From the NCBI GenBank assembly GCA_022641835.1, contig CP048715.1, forward strand, positions 1,426,001 through 1,490,000: 64,000 nt of DNA, in the 5' to 3' direction. This document shows, piece after piece, positions 39,481 through 49,415 of the stretch. The notes beneath the pieces are model-generated. The model searched no databases. It was not told where the DNA came from and saw only the letters and a list, made by a program, of their open reading frames with translations. How positions within the stretch are numbered: position 1 is the first letter of the stretch; the number at the start of each line of letters is the position of its first letter. Position numbers and translations under genes: made by a program. This stretch comes from Petasospora fabianii. Lineage: Eukaryota; Ascomycota; Saccharomycetes; Phaffomycetales; Wickerhamomycetaceae.

Positions 39481-41187
39481 ATGTCGAATCCTTATGCTGA
39501 CATCCCCTTTATTGATGCAAAGGGAACAACTTCCACCAGTGGTCATAGTGATGAGAAGAACACCTATGAAGTTAAGACAACCTTTGGACAAGATGTCGAA
39601 GTGTTAGATAACGAATCCAACAATCCAGTGTCCGATGACCAAAGTACAGTCTTTGGTGAGGACAGAAAAAGATTGAGTCACACTCTGAAACAACGTCACT
39701 TGCAAATGATTGCACTAGTCGGTGTCTTTGGAACTGGTATCTTCTTGTCATCTGGTGGTGTTCTCGCTACAGCTGGTCCACTTGGTTGTTTCTTGGCTTA
39801 TGCCATCGTTGCTGTTATTGTCGGTCTTAACCAGATTGCCCTTGCAGAGTGTGCCAGTCTTATGCCTACAACTTCTGCCAGTTTGCGTCATATTGAACAG
39901 TTTGTTGATCCAGCTTGGGGATTTGCGTATGGTTGGATGTCCGTGTGGTCCTCCATAATGCCTGGTGAGGTCTCTGCAGCAGCTGTTATTGTCTCATTCT
40001 GGTCTGACTTGTCCCAGGCTATTTGGATCACTATAATCATTGTCCTTATCATCACTATCAATTTCCTTAAGATTCACCACTATGGTGAGGTTGAGTTTAC
40101 TTTTGCTATGATCAAGATCAGCTTGCTCGCTGGTCTTATCATCACATCCATTGTCATTACTAGTGGTGGTACACCAACTCACGAGAAGATTGGTTTCAGA
40201 TACTGGAGGCATCCGGGCCCATTCGTTCAATACTTGGGTATTCCAGGGTCTCTGGGTCGCTTCACTGGATTCTGGAAGGCCCTTTCTGGTTGTGTCTACT
40301 CCTATGGTGGTTTGCAAAGCGTTCCATCCTTAGCAGCTGAGGTTAAATATCCAAGAAAGACTGTCTTTACTGCTTGTAAAAGAGTCTTCTACAGGGTGAG
40401 TATCCTCATGTGTACCACAGCTTTCTGTCTTGGTCTAATTGTTTCTTCAAACAACAAGGCTATTGCTACTTCTTCTGGTAACGCTTCTTCTTCTCCATTT
40501 GTTGTTGCCATGGAGAATGCCAACATCAAGGTGCTTCCACACATCGTTAATGCTGGTGTATTGACATCAGCGTTCTCTGCTGCTAACTTGAGTGTTGTCC
40601 AGGGTGCTCGTGTTCTCTTTGCCCTTGCCGTTAAGGGCCAGGCTCCGAAAGTATTTCTTAAGACTAACCGTTGGAATGTTCCATGGGTCGGTAACGTTGT
40701 TGTTGCTGCCTTCTTACCACTTGCATACATGAATTGTTCCGATACTGCAGCTAACGTGTTTGGTTGGTTCCAGTCCCTTACATCATCAACGCTCTTGTTC
40801 GGCTGGATGATCATATCTACTAATCACATCTGTATGACTCGTGCTATGAAAGCCCAGGGAATCCCACGTTCTCGTCTCCCACACTCGATCAAATTTGCCC
40901 CACAGGCTGCTTGGATTTCCGGAATAGCGTCTTTCATCTTGCTTCTTACTGGTGGCTTCAAGAACTTCATCCATGGTGAGTTCTTATTCTCGTCTTTCTT
41001 CTCGTCATACTTTGTGTTCCCCTTAGCGTCAGTTCTCTACCTCGGCTGGAAATTCTGGAAGAAGACTAAGATCTGGGCACCACACGAAGTCGAGCTCGAA
41101 GTTCTTTTCAAGGATGCTGAGGATCACCCAGAGCCTGAAGACCCTCCACTGAGAGGTTGGAGAATCTTGACGTTGCTTTGGTCTTGA
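39481..41187 (+). CDS. DIP5-like amino-acid permease, array copy 3
   Basis: A 568-residue paralogue. The frame is open upstream to a GTG at 39409, but the first ATG, aligned with the MSNPYA start of the other copies, is at 39481. The N-terminal tail differs (MSNPYADIPFIDAKG), while TM1 to TM12 follow copies 1 and 2. Distinct changes are RYWRHPGPF (Asp to His in a loop conserved as RDPG in the others), ANLSVVQGARVL, TNRWNVPWVGNVVVA and STLLFGWMIIS. The His change is in a family-conserved loop and could affect transport; that is inference. The C-terminus is RGWRILTLLWS, as in the others. Confidence 0.85.
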   Translation: MSNPYADIPFIDAKGTTSTSGHSDEKNTYEVKTTFGQDVEVLDNESNNPVSDDQSTVFGEDRKRLSHTLKQRHLQMIALVGVFGTGIFLSSGGVLATAGPLGCFLAYAIVAVIVGLNQIALAECASLMPTTSASLRHIEQFVDPAWGFAYGWMSVWSSIMPGEVSAAAVIVSFWSDLSQAIWITIIIVLIITINFLKIHHYGEVEFTFAMIKISLLAGLIITSIVITSGGTPTHEKIGFRYWRHPGPFVQYLGIPGSLGRFTGFWKALSGCVYSYGGLQSVPSLAAEVKYPRKTVFTACKRVFYRVSILMCTTAFCLGLIVSSNNKAIATSSGNASSSPFVVAMENANIKVLPHIVNAGVLTSAFSAANLSVVQGARVLFALAVKGQAPKVFLKTNRWNVPWVGNVVVAAFLPLAYMNCSDTAANVFGWFQSLTSSTLLFGWMIISTNHICMTRAMKAQGIPRSRLPHSIKFAPQAAWISGIASFILLLTGGFKNFIHGEFLFSSFFSSYFVFPLASVLYLGWKFWKKTKIWAPHEVELEVLFKDAEDHPEPEDPPLRGWRILTLLWS

Positions 41188-42740
41188 TGTTGTTTGTCGA
41201 TGCTAGAGGTTCAGATAAGATGAAACCAGGGAGGAAGAGCAAAGAGCAAAGTTAAAGAAGCTTTACAGTCCTGGTAGCTGATACAAATGCCGTGCGATGC
41301 TTCAATTTTATATTTCTCTACTGGTAATTGATTTCGATTTATATATATGGTCTGTGTTGCAGTGTAGCTCCCGGCCCAGAGAGGTAAAGACTTAGTGGTT
41401 TCAACCAGCCAGTAGCCCACTTCGGTTCACCAATCGTCAACAGTCAACTGCCATCCTCAAACTCCGAAAAGTCATTACCCTACAATCTCCAATTGCCCCA
41501 GCTAAGCATACACGATACTACAATGAAGTCCTATAATGGCAACTGGAGCCCCTGTATATAGTGCAAGTCGCGAATCCGTTCGAGGTACAAACTAAAAAAA
41601 AAAAAAATGTTTCAACTCTTACCACTGAACTCGCTTGCTTCGATTGTTTCAGAGTACCATCAGTAATGTATTCTCTCATGAAAAACACACGAATGTCTAT
41701 ATGTTTTGTTCTTGCATGAAAAAACGAGGTGAATAGTGAAAGATTTACTCTTAAGTGATTCAAGTCACAAGGAATCTCGCTTTTGGAATCCATCTATCTA
41801 CCTTTGACTACTATCATGATGATAAACAGTCAACACTTTCCACTTTCTCGAGCCATTTCTGTGCTACGCTGGGCCGACTTATGTCAAGGCTCTCAAGTGT
41901 ATTTGCCAGGGGTTCGTTGAACGGTGCTAGAAACGATTTGCGAGGAACACAATACACAACAACCGTTGTTTCCCGACGAACAGGACAAACTGGATGTAGA
42001 TTTTTTTTAGTAGCTTTGCATACACAGTACTACACTCCCTTCCCCCTCTTACAACTATTGCTCGCTATACATGTTGTATTGCCCTTCCCAGCTTGTGTCT
42101 CTAAGCGACAGAGATAGCAGGACCCAAGCGGCATTTAGAGGGGCTTCACTATCTGCTGCTTTCCCCTTGTGTCAGTTTCTCAGGGAATGGGCAGCAACAG
42201 ACGATACAGCACAAAACCACGTTATGTCTCTCATATCATGGTCTGGTGGCTAAGCCTTTCGGTCTTATGCCCAGACTTGTGTCACCTCCGACGGTAGAGA
42301 ATAAAGCCCAGAGATAATACCAAGAGGACCCCTCTCTCGGCACGCGGCCATGTGGACGCATTGGGCGTTAGAGCCGAAGATTAAAACAATTATTTACTTG
42401 ACAGAGTCTCTATGTAGCTGCTTTCAAGTCTTCTGCATGTAGATATCGCCGTCGTACCACTCTTTTAGGACGTAAAAACCTTTGGGGGGTTTCGGCTCCC
42501 CCATGTCTTATCGCGCTGATAAGCCCTTGTAGTGATCTGCGCTGCGTCATAATCCTCTCAACTCTGGTTCCCACACCGGAGATTGATACGAGTTGAGATA
42601 TGGGTTACATTAGTTAGATGATACGGTTCTCGATATAAAAAGACCCCGAGATATGCCTTGTGTCAGACAAAGATCGTTTCGAGTACTCCAACTTCACTAC
42701 AGCTAGCTGTACACACTATTCAAAAAAGACACAATAAACC
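41188..42740. promoter_or_regulatory. Intergenic region before permease copy 4
   Basis: The left part (to about 42260) is a third homologous intergenic cassette, with a 15-A tract near 41592-41606. The right part (about 42270-42740) is unrelated to the other three promoters and contains a CTTATC/GATAAG inverted pair at 42507-42523 and a TATA-like gatataaaaa at about 42633-42642. No gene is supported. Confidence 0.6.
42507..42523. promoter_or_regulatory. Inverted GATA-site pair upstream of permease copy 4
   Basis: CTTATCGCGCTGATAAG places two GATAAG sites in opposite orientation 5 bp apart, about 220 bp before the ATG. This suggests nitrogen catabolite control of copy 4 by GATA factors; copies 1-3 have a different promoter block. 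Confidence 0.55.
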
Positions 42741-44450
42741 ATGTCTAACCCTTACGAGGCACAGGCTGGGGGAACTATGGATATCAAATCCAATAGTACC
42801 GCAAGCCACATTGATGAGAAGAAAGGTTTTGGTGGTGAGAAGGCCTTTGACCAGGATGTCGAGGTGATGGAGGTAGAATCCATCACCATCATGGATGAAG
42901 ATGAGGAGAGAGTCTTTGGTGAAGACAGAAAGAGATTAGATAACTCTTTGAAACAGCGTCATTTGCAAATGATTGCACTCGTTACTACCATCGGTACCGG
43001 TATCTTCTTATCATCTGGTGGTGTCCTCGCTACAGCTGGTCCACTCGGTTGTTTCATGGCTTATGCCATCGTTGCCTTTGTTGTTGGTCTTAACCAGATT
43101 GCCCTTGCAGAGTGTGCAACTCTTATGCCAACCACTTCTGCTACTCTGCGTCATGCCGAACAGTTTATCGATCCAGCTTGGGGATTTGCCTATGGCTGGG
43201 TCTCCATCTGGTCTGCTGTCATGCCAGGTGAGATCTCTGCTGCTGCCGTCATTGTCTCTTATTGGTCCGATTTGTCTCAGGCCATTTGGATTACTATCAT
43301 CATTGTTCTTATTGCATTTGCAAACTCCTTGAACATCAAGCACTATGGTGAGATTGAGTTCGTCTTTGCCATGATTAAGATCACTTTGCTTGTTGGTCTT
43401 ATGATCACTTCCCTCGTTATCACCTGTGGTGGTGGTCCAAATCATGAATCGATTGGTTTCAGATATTGGAGGGACCCAGGTCCATTTGTTCAATACATGG
43501 GTATTCCAGGCTCTCTCGGTCGTTTCACTGGGTTCTGGAAGGCTCTTATGGGATCTGTCTACTCCTTCGGTGGATTGCAAGGTGTTCCATCCTTAGCAGC
43601 TGAGGTTAAATATCCAAGAAAGACTATCTTTACTGCTTGTAAGAGAGTTTTCTACAGAGTTTCCTTCCTTATGTGTGGTGCTGCTTTCTTCCTTGGTCTT
43701 ATCGTTCCATCAAACAACAAGGCTATTGCTACTTCTTCTGGTAACGCTTCTTCTTCTCCATTTGTTGTTGCCATGGAGAATGCCAACATTAAGGTGCTTC
43801 CACATATCGTTAATGCTGCTGTTTTAACATCTGCCTTCTCCGCCGGTAACCAAGCTGTTGTCCACGGTACTCGTCTTCTGTTTGCCCTTGCTGTTAAGGG
43901 ACAAGCTCCAAAAGTGTTCCTCAAGACTAACCGTTGGGGTGTTCCATGGGTTGGTAACATCTTTGTTTGTGCATTCATGCCACTTGCTTACATGAACTGT
44001 TCCGAGGCTGCAGCTAACGTGTTTGGTTGGTTCCAGTCCTTGTCTTCTGCTAAGACTTTGTTTGAGTGGATGATCATCTCTGCTAATCACATTTGCATGA
44101 CTCGTGCTATGAAAGCTCAGGGAATCCCACGTTCTCGTCTCCCACACTCGATCAAGTTTGCCCCACAGGCTGCTTGGATCTCTGGTTCTCTTTCGTTCCT
44201 CTTCCTTCTCACCGGTGGTTTCAAGAACTTTATCCATGGTGAATTCTTGTTCTCTTCTTTCTTCTCTTCATACTTTGTGATTCCATTCGCCCTAGTGCTC
44301 TACTTCGGCTGGAAGTTCACCAAGAAAACAAAGATGTGGGCTCCACATGAGGTTGAGCTTGAAGTGCTCTTCAAGGATGCCGAGGACCACCCAGAGCCAC
44401 CAAACAAGCCTTTGAGAGGTTGGAGAATCTTGACTTTGTTGTGGTCTTGA
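42741..44450 (+). CDS. DIP5-like amino-acid permease, array copy 4
   Basis: A 569-residue paralogue, the most divergent of the array. The N-terminus (MSNPYEAQAGGTMDIKSNS) is largely unrelated to the others after the first five residues. Distinct core features are VTTIGTGIFLSSGG in TM1, IAFANSLNIKHYGEIEFVF, CGGGPNHESIGFRYWRDPG (a GGGPNH loop exactly like Dip5), SAGNQAVVHGTRLLFALA and WISGSLSFLFLLTGG. The GIPRSRLPHSI loop is identical to the other copies even at DNA level. It lacks the promoter block of copies 1-3 and has its own flanks, so it is probably the oldest duplicate or the ancestor. Confidence 0.85.
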   Translation: MSNPYEAQAGGTMDIKSNSTASHIDEKKGFGGEKAFDQDVEVMEVESITIMDEDEERVFGEDRKRLDNSLKQRHLQMIALVTTIGTGIFLSSGGVLATAGPLGCFMAYAIVAFVVGLNQIALAECATLMPTTSATLRHAEQFIDPAWGFAYGWVSIWSAVMPGEISAAAVIVSYWSDLSQAIWITIIIVLIAFANSLNIKHYGEIEFVFAMIKITLLVGLMITSLVITCGGGPNHESIGFRYWRDPGPFVQYMGIPGSLGRFTGFWKALMGSVYSFGGLQGVPSLAAEVKYPRKTIFTACKRVFYRVSFLMCGAAFFLGLIVPSNNKAIATSSGNASSSPFVVAMENANIKVLPHIVNAAVLTSAFSAGNQAVVHGTRLLFALAVKGQAPKVFLKTNRWGVPWVGNIFVCAFMPLAYMNCSEAAANVFGWFQSLSSAKTLFEWMIISANHICMTRAMKAQGIPRSRLPHSIKFAPQAAWISGSLSFLFLLTGGFKNFIHGEFLFSSFFSSYFVIPFALVLYFGWKFTKKTKMWAPHEVELEVLFKDAEDHPEPPNKPLRGWRILTLLWS

Positions 44451-44984
44451 TTAATTTGATGGCCAGGAGCTATTACTATGTTGTATTGCGCTTTACGTTC
44501 TGGAAACGTATAATGGGTTGTGAGTTTGTAAAGATTGAGTTGTTTTTTTGAGAAGTACATATTCTACCTTCTTTATTGATGTCATTGTGTTAACTACTTG
44601 TGTATATCATTTGTCCCCATGGTACTGATAACGTCGTAGTTAAAGATCCCTGATGACTGCTGAGTTAAATACAACGATACAGCGGCGACATGATGACACA
44701 ATGACTACCGATGAATTTTTAAAAACTGGAACAAATGAGGAAGAAGAAAGAAACAACCAAATGTTGATGAAGTTAAGAGTCCTATGGTATCTATGCTGAC
44801 ACATTGCTGAGTCATCAATTATTATCCTTAGGCAAAAACACCCGGACACCTCGCATTTTTCACGATCAACGAAAAATTGTGGGCGACGAGGTCGAACTCT
44901 ATAGCAGATCAAGTTCTTCTATTTGTTTTCTTCACCACGCAGAGCTCAAGCTTTTGCTTCGTTTTTGGTCACTCACATACGCCA
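44451..44984. promoter_or_regulatory. Permease 4 3' flank and mitoribosomal gene promoter
   Basis: About 530 bases without a gene. The next open frame extends upstream to 44877 from a non-ATG codon, but the first credible ATG is at 44985. No specific motif is recognised. Confidence 0.45.
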
Positions 44985-45971
44985 ATGATTTCACAACTGC
45001 GCACACTGGCGAGAAGCACAGCTCCACTGCGGTCGTTCTCGACGGCGCGCACGCTGTTCAATGCCGCACCACCATCATCATCATCATCATCTTCATCCGA
45101 AACACCAAAGAACAATTCTAGCATAGACAAGAAGGATGCGCATCTTGAATTTTTGAGAAAGTATTATCCAGAGGAGCTTGTTGAATCCATCAAGCTTGCT
45201 GAGACATTTGTCAAGCCAGAACACTATAAGAATAAGAAGCTTGCCTCAACAGAATTTGCACCACCGTACCTTGATGATTTTGCCAAACGTGATAAATTCT
45301 GGGATAACCTCAAAGTTGAGGAACCATGGAAGCTCGATTATGACTTCCCATTGCAACAAGCTCCAGTAGATGTTCCACCTGGATCCGTTCTCGGTGAGAG
45401 TGCAGGTGGAGATGCTAACTCTTCTATTGCCAAGGGTCTCGCTACCCTTACAGGATTAGATGAGAAATACATTGAAAAGCTTCACTCACGACCATTGATC
45501 ATGAAGAGAGTCTCTAACCAGACTGCTAAGGGTAAGATTCCAACGAATTACGCTCTTGTTGTTGTTGGTGATAAGAATGGTATGGTTGGTATTGGTGAAG
45601 GTAAAGATCGTGTTGAGATGTCACGTGCCGTTTCCAAAGCTCATTGGAACGCTGTTAAAAATTTGCAATATGTTCCATTGTATGAGAATAGAACCATTGT
45701 TGGAGACATTGATTATGTTTTCCATGGTTGTAAGATCTTTTTGAGATCTGCTCCACCAGGTTTCGGTCTTAGAGTTAACCATTACATCTTTGAAATTTGT
45801 GAGTTGGCTGGTATTAAGGACCTCAGTGCAAAGATCTACAAGTCAAGAAACGGTATGAATGTGTGTAAGGGTTTCATTGAGGCTCTAGCTAAGCAACAGA
45901 CTTTGGATGAACTTTCTTTCAACCGTGGTAAGAAGATTGTCGACTTGAGAAAGACTTATTACTCTGCTTGA
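44985..45971 (+). CDS. MRPS5: Mitochondrial ribosomal protein uS5m (Mrps5)
   Basis: A 328-residue protein of the mitochondrial small ribosomal subunit. The chosen start [22 protein letters not shown] gives a clear Arg/Ser-rich presequence; a poly-Ser tract follows (about 31-38). The N-terminal S5 domain (double-stranded RNA binding) is seen as [24 protein letters not shown] followed by the [18 protein letters not shown] helix. The C-terminal S5 domain has [43 protein letters not shown], the typical P.G.G......V...AG..D segment. Length matches yeast Mrps5 (307 residues). Confidence 0.92.
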   Translation: MISQLRTLARSTAPLRSFSTARTLFNAAPPSSSSSSSSETPKNNSSIDKKDAHLEFLRKYYPEELVESIKLAETFVKPEHYKNKKLASTEFAPPYLDDFAKRDKFWDNLKVEEPWKLDYDFPLQQAPVDVPPGSVLGESAGGDANSSIAKGLATLTGLDEKYIEKLHSRPLIMKRVSNQTAKGKIPTNYALVVVGDKNGMVGIGEGKDRVEMSRAVSKAHWNAVKNLQYVPLYENRTIVGDIDYVFHGCKIFLRSAPPGFGLRVNHYIFEICELAGIKDLSAKIYKSRNGMNVCKGFIEALAKQQTLDELSFNRGKKIVDLRKTYYSA

Positions 45972-46281
45972 TCTGAAAGACTTTCTACCCAAAACCTGTA
46001 ACGAAAACGAATGTACATATCAATGTAAATAAGCATAATACTACAATACTAAATGTAGATGTTAACCGAAAAGCGTGAAAACATTTATCCTAAACCTTCC
46101 CCTATTAAGACTAGAAACACTAAAGGAAACCCTTAAATAGAACGACCCTTTCCATCCCTCTATGATAGCTTCAGGTATAGATGGTGCTAAATTGTGATGA
46201 TGAATAATAAATAGTGACTGCTGCAAAGTTCAATGTATCCATCCATATGGGTATGCCAGCTATAGAGAGGACAGAGAACAC
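45972..46281. other. Convergent 3' region
   Basis: About 310 AT-rich bases between the convergent uS5m gene and the small Cys-rich gene; 3' ends only. Confidence 0.5.
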
Positions 46282-46473
46282 TTAGTTGCAAGAGCAGTCA
46301 GTTGAACCACACTCATCACCCTTCTTAAGAATGAGAGGAGCAAACTTTGTGTTGCAAGTACAATCACAATCTCTCTCATTGCGCTTGACAACGATGGAGA
46401 AGGCTCTGGTTGATGGGGCCATGGTGAATGGCTTAACGGTTCTGACAACAGATGACTTGATGATGGAGAGCAT
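46282..46473 (-). CDS. Small Cys-rich protein with presumptive mitochondrial targeting
   Basis: A 63-residue gene I do not recognise. Residues 1-31 (MLSIIKSSVVRTVKPFTM and on to KR) are hydrophobic/basic, free of acids and rich in Ser/Thr/Arg, like a mitochondrial presequence. The C-terminal half carries six cysteines in two clusters: CDCTC (36-40) and, after a spacer with KKGDEC, CGSTDCSC at the end. Support that it is real: an ACACAAACACA leader directly before the ATG, a TATA-like tatataaaa about 105 bp upstream (near 46574-46582), a strong bias for preferred codons (ATC, AAG, GTC, TCC, CCA, AAC), and a position that fills an otherwise empty 1.3-kb gap. The cysteines suggest metal binding or disulfides (metallothionein-like or intermembrane-space-like), but this is inference. 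Confidence 0.65.
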   Translation of the reverse strand: MLSIIKSSVVRTVKPFTMAPSTRAFSIVVKRNERDCDCTCNTKFAPLILKKGDECGSTDCSCN

Positions 46474-47318
46474 TGTGTTTGTGTGTATGTGTATGTGTAT
46501 GTCTTTCAGAGACTATGAAGAGAGAAGAGAAGACCAGTGGCAAACTTTTAATATGAAGAAATGGGACGCGTAGGTTTTATATACAAATAGAGGTGTTTAG
46601 ACGCGATGGCGCAATTGGGGTGTCAAAGTTATGTAGGAGCACGCAAAAAGAAATCACGCATCGTTCAGAGGTTTATCTTGGGAGAAGATGAAAGTTGTGA
46701 CAGATAAGGAGATCATAAGGAGATCACATGGTATCCTGTTAGGAGAGAACTAGTTCCCTTGTTCGTATCAAGGTTGTAAACACTGGGCGTAGGGTAATCT
46801 TGGTGGATAATACTGAGGTTGTGTCTTGTGGCGCGATCCTTATCTTTTCCATCTCTCCATCAGTGTTTAAATATGCTCCGCTTTTTTCCCATCGGTTTCT
46901 TAGGGGGCTTCTTAGGGGCTTCTTAGGGAAGTTCTAATGAATAGGGTAAGTCTGTGGTTGGTAACAAATTGACGGGGAATATTATCTTTCTGGATGCTGA
47001 TAGAGCTAAAGTGGCGGGGAATAACACACATATCTATAGGTCTCTCCCAGCATACAAGGTAAACACTCATTTACCATCTAAACGGAGAGGAGTACTCTCA
47101 ATCTCTATCTATATCTATCATTGTCTCTATTAAAGTCTAATGAATTCAAACAGTCAAAGAGTCAAAGAGTCTGAATAAATTAGAGCCAAACTAAGAGATG
47201 TTAGTTTAAGCTCATCGCGCACCGCGACGTTCTTAGTGTAAAAAAAATTCTGATGGCACAACGAAGAGATACAACTGTCTTTGCCTGACACCAAGGAAAC
47301 CCATACACACAGTCTAAG
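46474..47318. promoter_or_regulatory. Divergent promoter of the Cys-rich gene and YAR1
   Basis: About 845 bases. It contains ACGCGT near 46565, a triplicated CTTCTTAGGG(G) unit at 46896-46929 that creates tandem AGGGG stress-response elements, and an AT-rich leader for YAR1. No further gene is seen. Confidence 0.5.
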
Positions 47319-47915
47319 ATGTCCCAGCAAACACTAACACAAGAGGAGAAAGAGATTATCATTGAGGATGCCCGTTATGGTGACCTCGAGACCCTTCAGG
47401 AGATCTTTGGTGAGCTTCCAGGTTCACTCATCCTTGAATGCATAGACTCTGAGACACAAGTGACACCGATCCATATGGCATCTGCTAATGGTCATTTCGA
47501 CACAGTGAAGTATCTGCTGGAACAAGTGCCAAGGGAAAGTGCCACATCGTTAGTCAACAGACAAAACTTTGAAGGAAACACTGCACTTCATTGGGCTGCA
47601 TTGAATGGACATCTTAAAGTTGTCGAACTGTTATGTGATAAATACGATGCAGATGCCTTTTTGAAAAACAAATTCGGTAATGATGCCATCTACGAAGCTG
47701 AGAAGAACGGTAGAGAGGAAGTTGAAACGTATTTCCTTAAGAAGTTTGATGTGGAACCAGTTGGTGAAGATGGTGAAGTTGATGTTAATGTTAGCAGTAA
47801 TGACGTTGAAGTGAACCCAGGTAAAGAGATTGATCAGATCAGTAAAGAGCAGCTCAACAACATTGAGAGTAATGAAAAATTCTTAGAAGAGAGAACTGCC
47901 AACATGAAGATCTAA
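47319..47915 (+). CDS. YAR1: Ankyrin-repeat protein Yar1, chaperone of Rps3
   Basis: A 198-residue cytosolic/nuclear protein; S. cerevisiae Yar1 (200 residues) protects newly made ribosomal protein Rps3 until incorporation into 40S subunits. Two ankyrin repeats are obvious: TPIHMASANGHFDTVKYLLE (about 49-68) and GNTALHWAALNGHLKVVELL (about 88-107), preceded by the EIIIEDARYGDLETLQEIF half repeat. The FGNDAIYEAEKNGREEVETYFL segment after the second repeat is almost identical to S. cerevisiae Yar1. The C-terminal 60 residues are acidic, as in the orthologue. Confidence 0.95.
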   Translation: MSQQTLTQEEKEIIIEDARYGDLETLQEIFGELPGSLILECIDSETQVTPIHMASANGHFDTVKYLLEQVPRESATSLVNRQNFEGNTALHWAALNGHLKVVELLCDKYDADAFLKNKFGNDAIYEAEKNGREEVETYFLKKFDVEPVGEDGEVDVNVSSNDVEVNPGKEIDQISKEQLNNIESNEKFLEERTANMKI

Positions 47916-48379
47916 AATAGCACAGAACACCATAAATAATTGATATATAGAAGAAATGATTGATTTTTGACGTTATTTATTACCGAATGTAGTAACCCTC
48001 TGCCGCTTTCGCGACACCTTTGGCCAATATATGCCAATTTGCGCCAATTCTCGCCATTCTTCGCCAATCACGTCGAGTCGCGCACACGCTGAAAAAAAAG
48101 CGGCGAACTGAGACTTTAACAAAGCTGAAGCAAAGGCACATCGGAGTTTTCTTTTTGGCCTCTCTTTAGCTGTTTGTTCCATATATCGACTTGGATTTAT
48201 CCAATCGAATCTTTATTACATCGTCTATTCCGTGTCCTTCCGCTCCCGCTTCTCCTTGAATCATCCCACGCGTCGGTTCTAATCCATCGCAACGTTTGAC
48301 TCACATTAGGTTGTCTATCACACGAGAACATACATTTCCAAACACATATACACAGGACAATACAACAAGCTCATCCATT
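47916..48379. promoter_or_regulatory. SUI3 promoter with phased CCAAT array
   Basis: About 460 bases. Its main feature is an array of CCAAT boxes repeated every 10 bp at 48022-48069. A leader rich in CA/CTA follows to the SUI3 ATG; an in-frame extension starts with ATG-less sequence and is not used. Confidence 0.6.
48022..48069 (+). repeat. 10-bp tandem repeat of CCAAT boxes
   Basis: GCCAAT begins at 48023, 48033, 48043 and 48063, with a variant GCCATT at 48053. The strict 10-bp period puts all five on one face of the helix. CCAAT is the Hap2/3/5 core site. About 310-355 bp upstream of SUI3. Confidence 0.75.
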
Positions 48380-49228
48380 ATGTCTGCTGAAGATAATGCT
48401 GTTGACTTGGGCTTTGACCCAACTTTGAAGAAGAAGAAGAAGAAATCCACTAAAGCCTTTGATGAAGGTTCTGCTACCCCAGAGGGTACACCAGAAGTTG
48501 ATGATGTTCTTTCTGGTCTCAAGAAGAAGAAGAAGAAATCCACCAAGTCTCTTGAAGGTATCGATGCTGCCACTGATGAGATCACTGACTCTCTTGGTGA
48601 ACTTAAGCTTAAGAAGAAGAAGAAGAAAACTACAACGCCAGATGATTTCGAAAAGGAACTTGAAAAAGCTGGTGTTAAGGATGATGACCTTGTTAGAGAC
48701 AACTCCGAGGAGCCAACACAGACAGAGTCACTTCAAGGACAATACGGTCTTCCATACGATGATTTGCTTGACAGATTCTTTGACATTTTGAAGGCTAATA
48801 ACCCAGAACTTGCAGGTGAGAGATCAGGTACCAAGTTTAGAATTCCACCACCTGTGTGTCAAAGAGAAGGTAACAAGAAGACGGCGTTTGCTAATGTGCA
48901 AGAGATCTCTGAGAAGTTGCAAAGATCACCAGAGCATCTCATTTCTTATTTGTTTGCCGAATTGGGTACTTCTGGTTCCGTTGATGGTCAAAAGAGATTG
49001 ATCATTAAAGGTCGTTTCCAACCAAAGCAATTGGAAAACGTTTTGAGAAGATACATCATGGAGTACGTCACATGTAAGACGTGTAAGTCTATCAACACCG
49101 AGCTTAGAAAGGAGAGTTCTAACAGATTGTTCTTCCTTGTTTGTAAGAGTTGTGGTTCTACAAGATCTGTTTCCTCCATTAAGACCGGTTTCCAGGCTCA
49201 CGTTGGAAGAAGAAAGAAGATGGCTTAA
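48380..49228 (+). CDS. SUI3: Translation initiation factor eIF2 beta subunit
   Basis: A 282-residue subunit of the eIF2 GTPase complex that delivers initiator tRNA to the 40S subunit. The N-terminal third contains three lysine blocks (K-boxes), each [10 protein letters not shown] or LKKKKKKTT, that bind eIF5 and eIF2B-epsilon. The C-terminal domain has the eIF2B/eIF5 fold, with LLDRFFDIL, then [31 protein letters not shown], and a C4 zinc ribbon CKTC(x)nCKSC at about 241-268. Start chosen at ATG 48380 ([17 protein letters not shown]); the frame is open to 48296 but the extension is not conserved. Length matches S. cerevisiae Sui3 (285). Confidence 0.96.
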   Translation: MSAEDNAVDLGFDPTLKKKKKKSTKAFDEGSATPEGTPEVDDVLSGLKKKKKKSTKSLEGIDAATDEITDSLGELKLKKKKKKTTTPDDFEKELEKAGVKDDDLVRDNSEEPTQTESLQGQYGLPYDDLLDRFFDILKANNPELAGERSGTKFRIPPPVCQREGNKKTAFANVQEISEKLQRSPEHLISYLFAELGTSGSVDGQKRLIIKGRFQPKQLENVLRRYIMEYVTCKTCKSINTELRKESSNRLFFLVCKSCGSTRSVSSIKTGFQAHVGRRKKMA

Positions 49229-49415
49229 TCTTCCTTTTGCACTTATATATCTCATGTTTCATTTTTCTGTACGCTACTGAATTACCATTTCAACTAATAT
49301 AGCTGTTCATTAAAGTAGCTCATTAAATTAAATTAGAGACATGGCATGCGTAAACAGTTGTACAACACTGCACATGTCTGATAAGTTAGCACCCACCCAA
49401 TAGTCACACCCCTAT

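Noticed and set aside
35454-42253. Open frames in the intergenic cassettes of the permease array (35454-35789, 41755-42117) sharing a C-terminal VLPFPxCVSKRQR
   Set aside because: They resemble one another because the DNA is duplicated. The frame is not preserved in the middle cassette, and no codon bias or leader is seen, so coding is not supported.
47973-48182. Minus-strand frame of 69 codons over the CCAAT array
   Set aside because: It arises from the CCAAT-rich promoter DNA of SUI3; composition is atypical and there is no family match.
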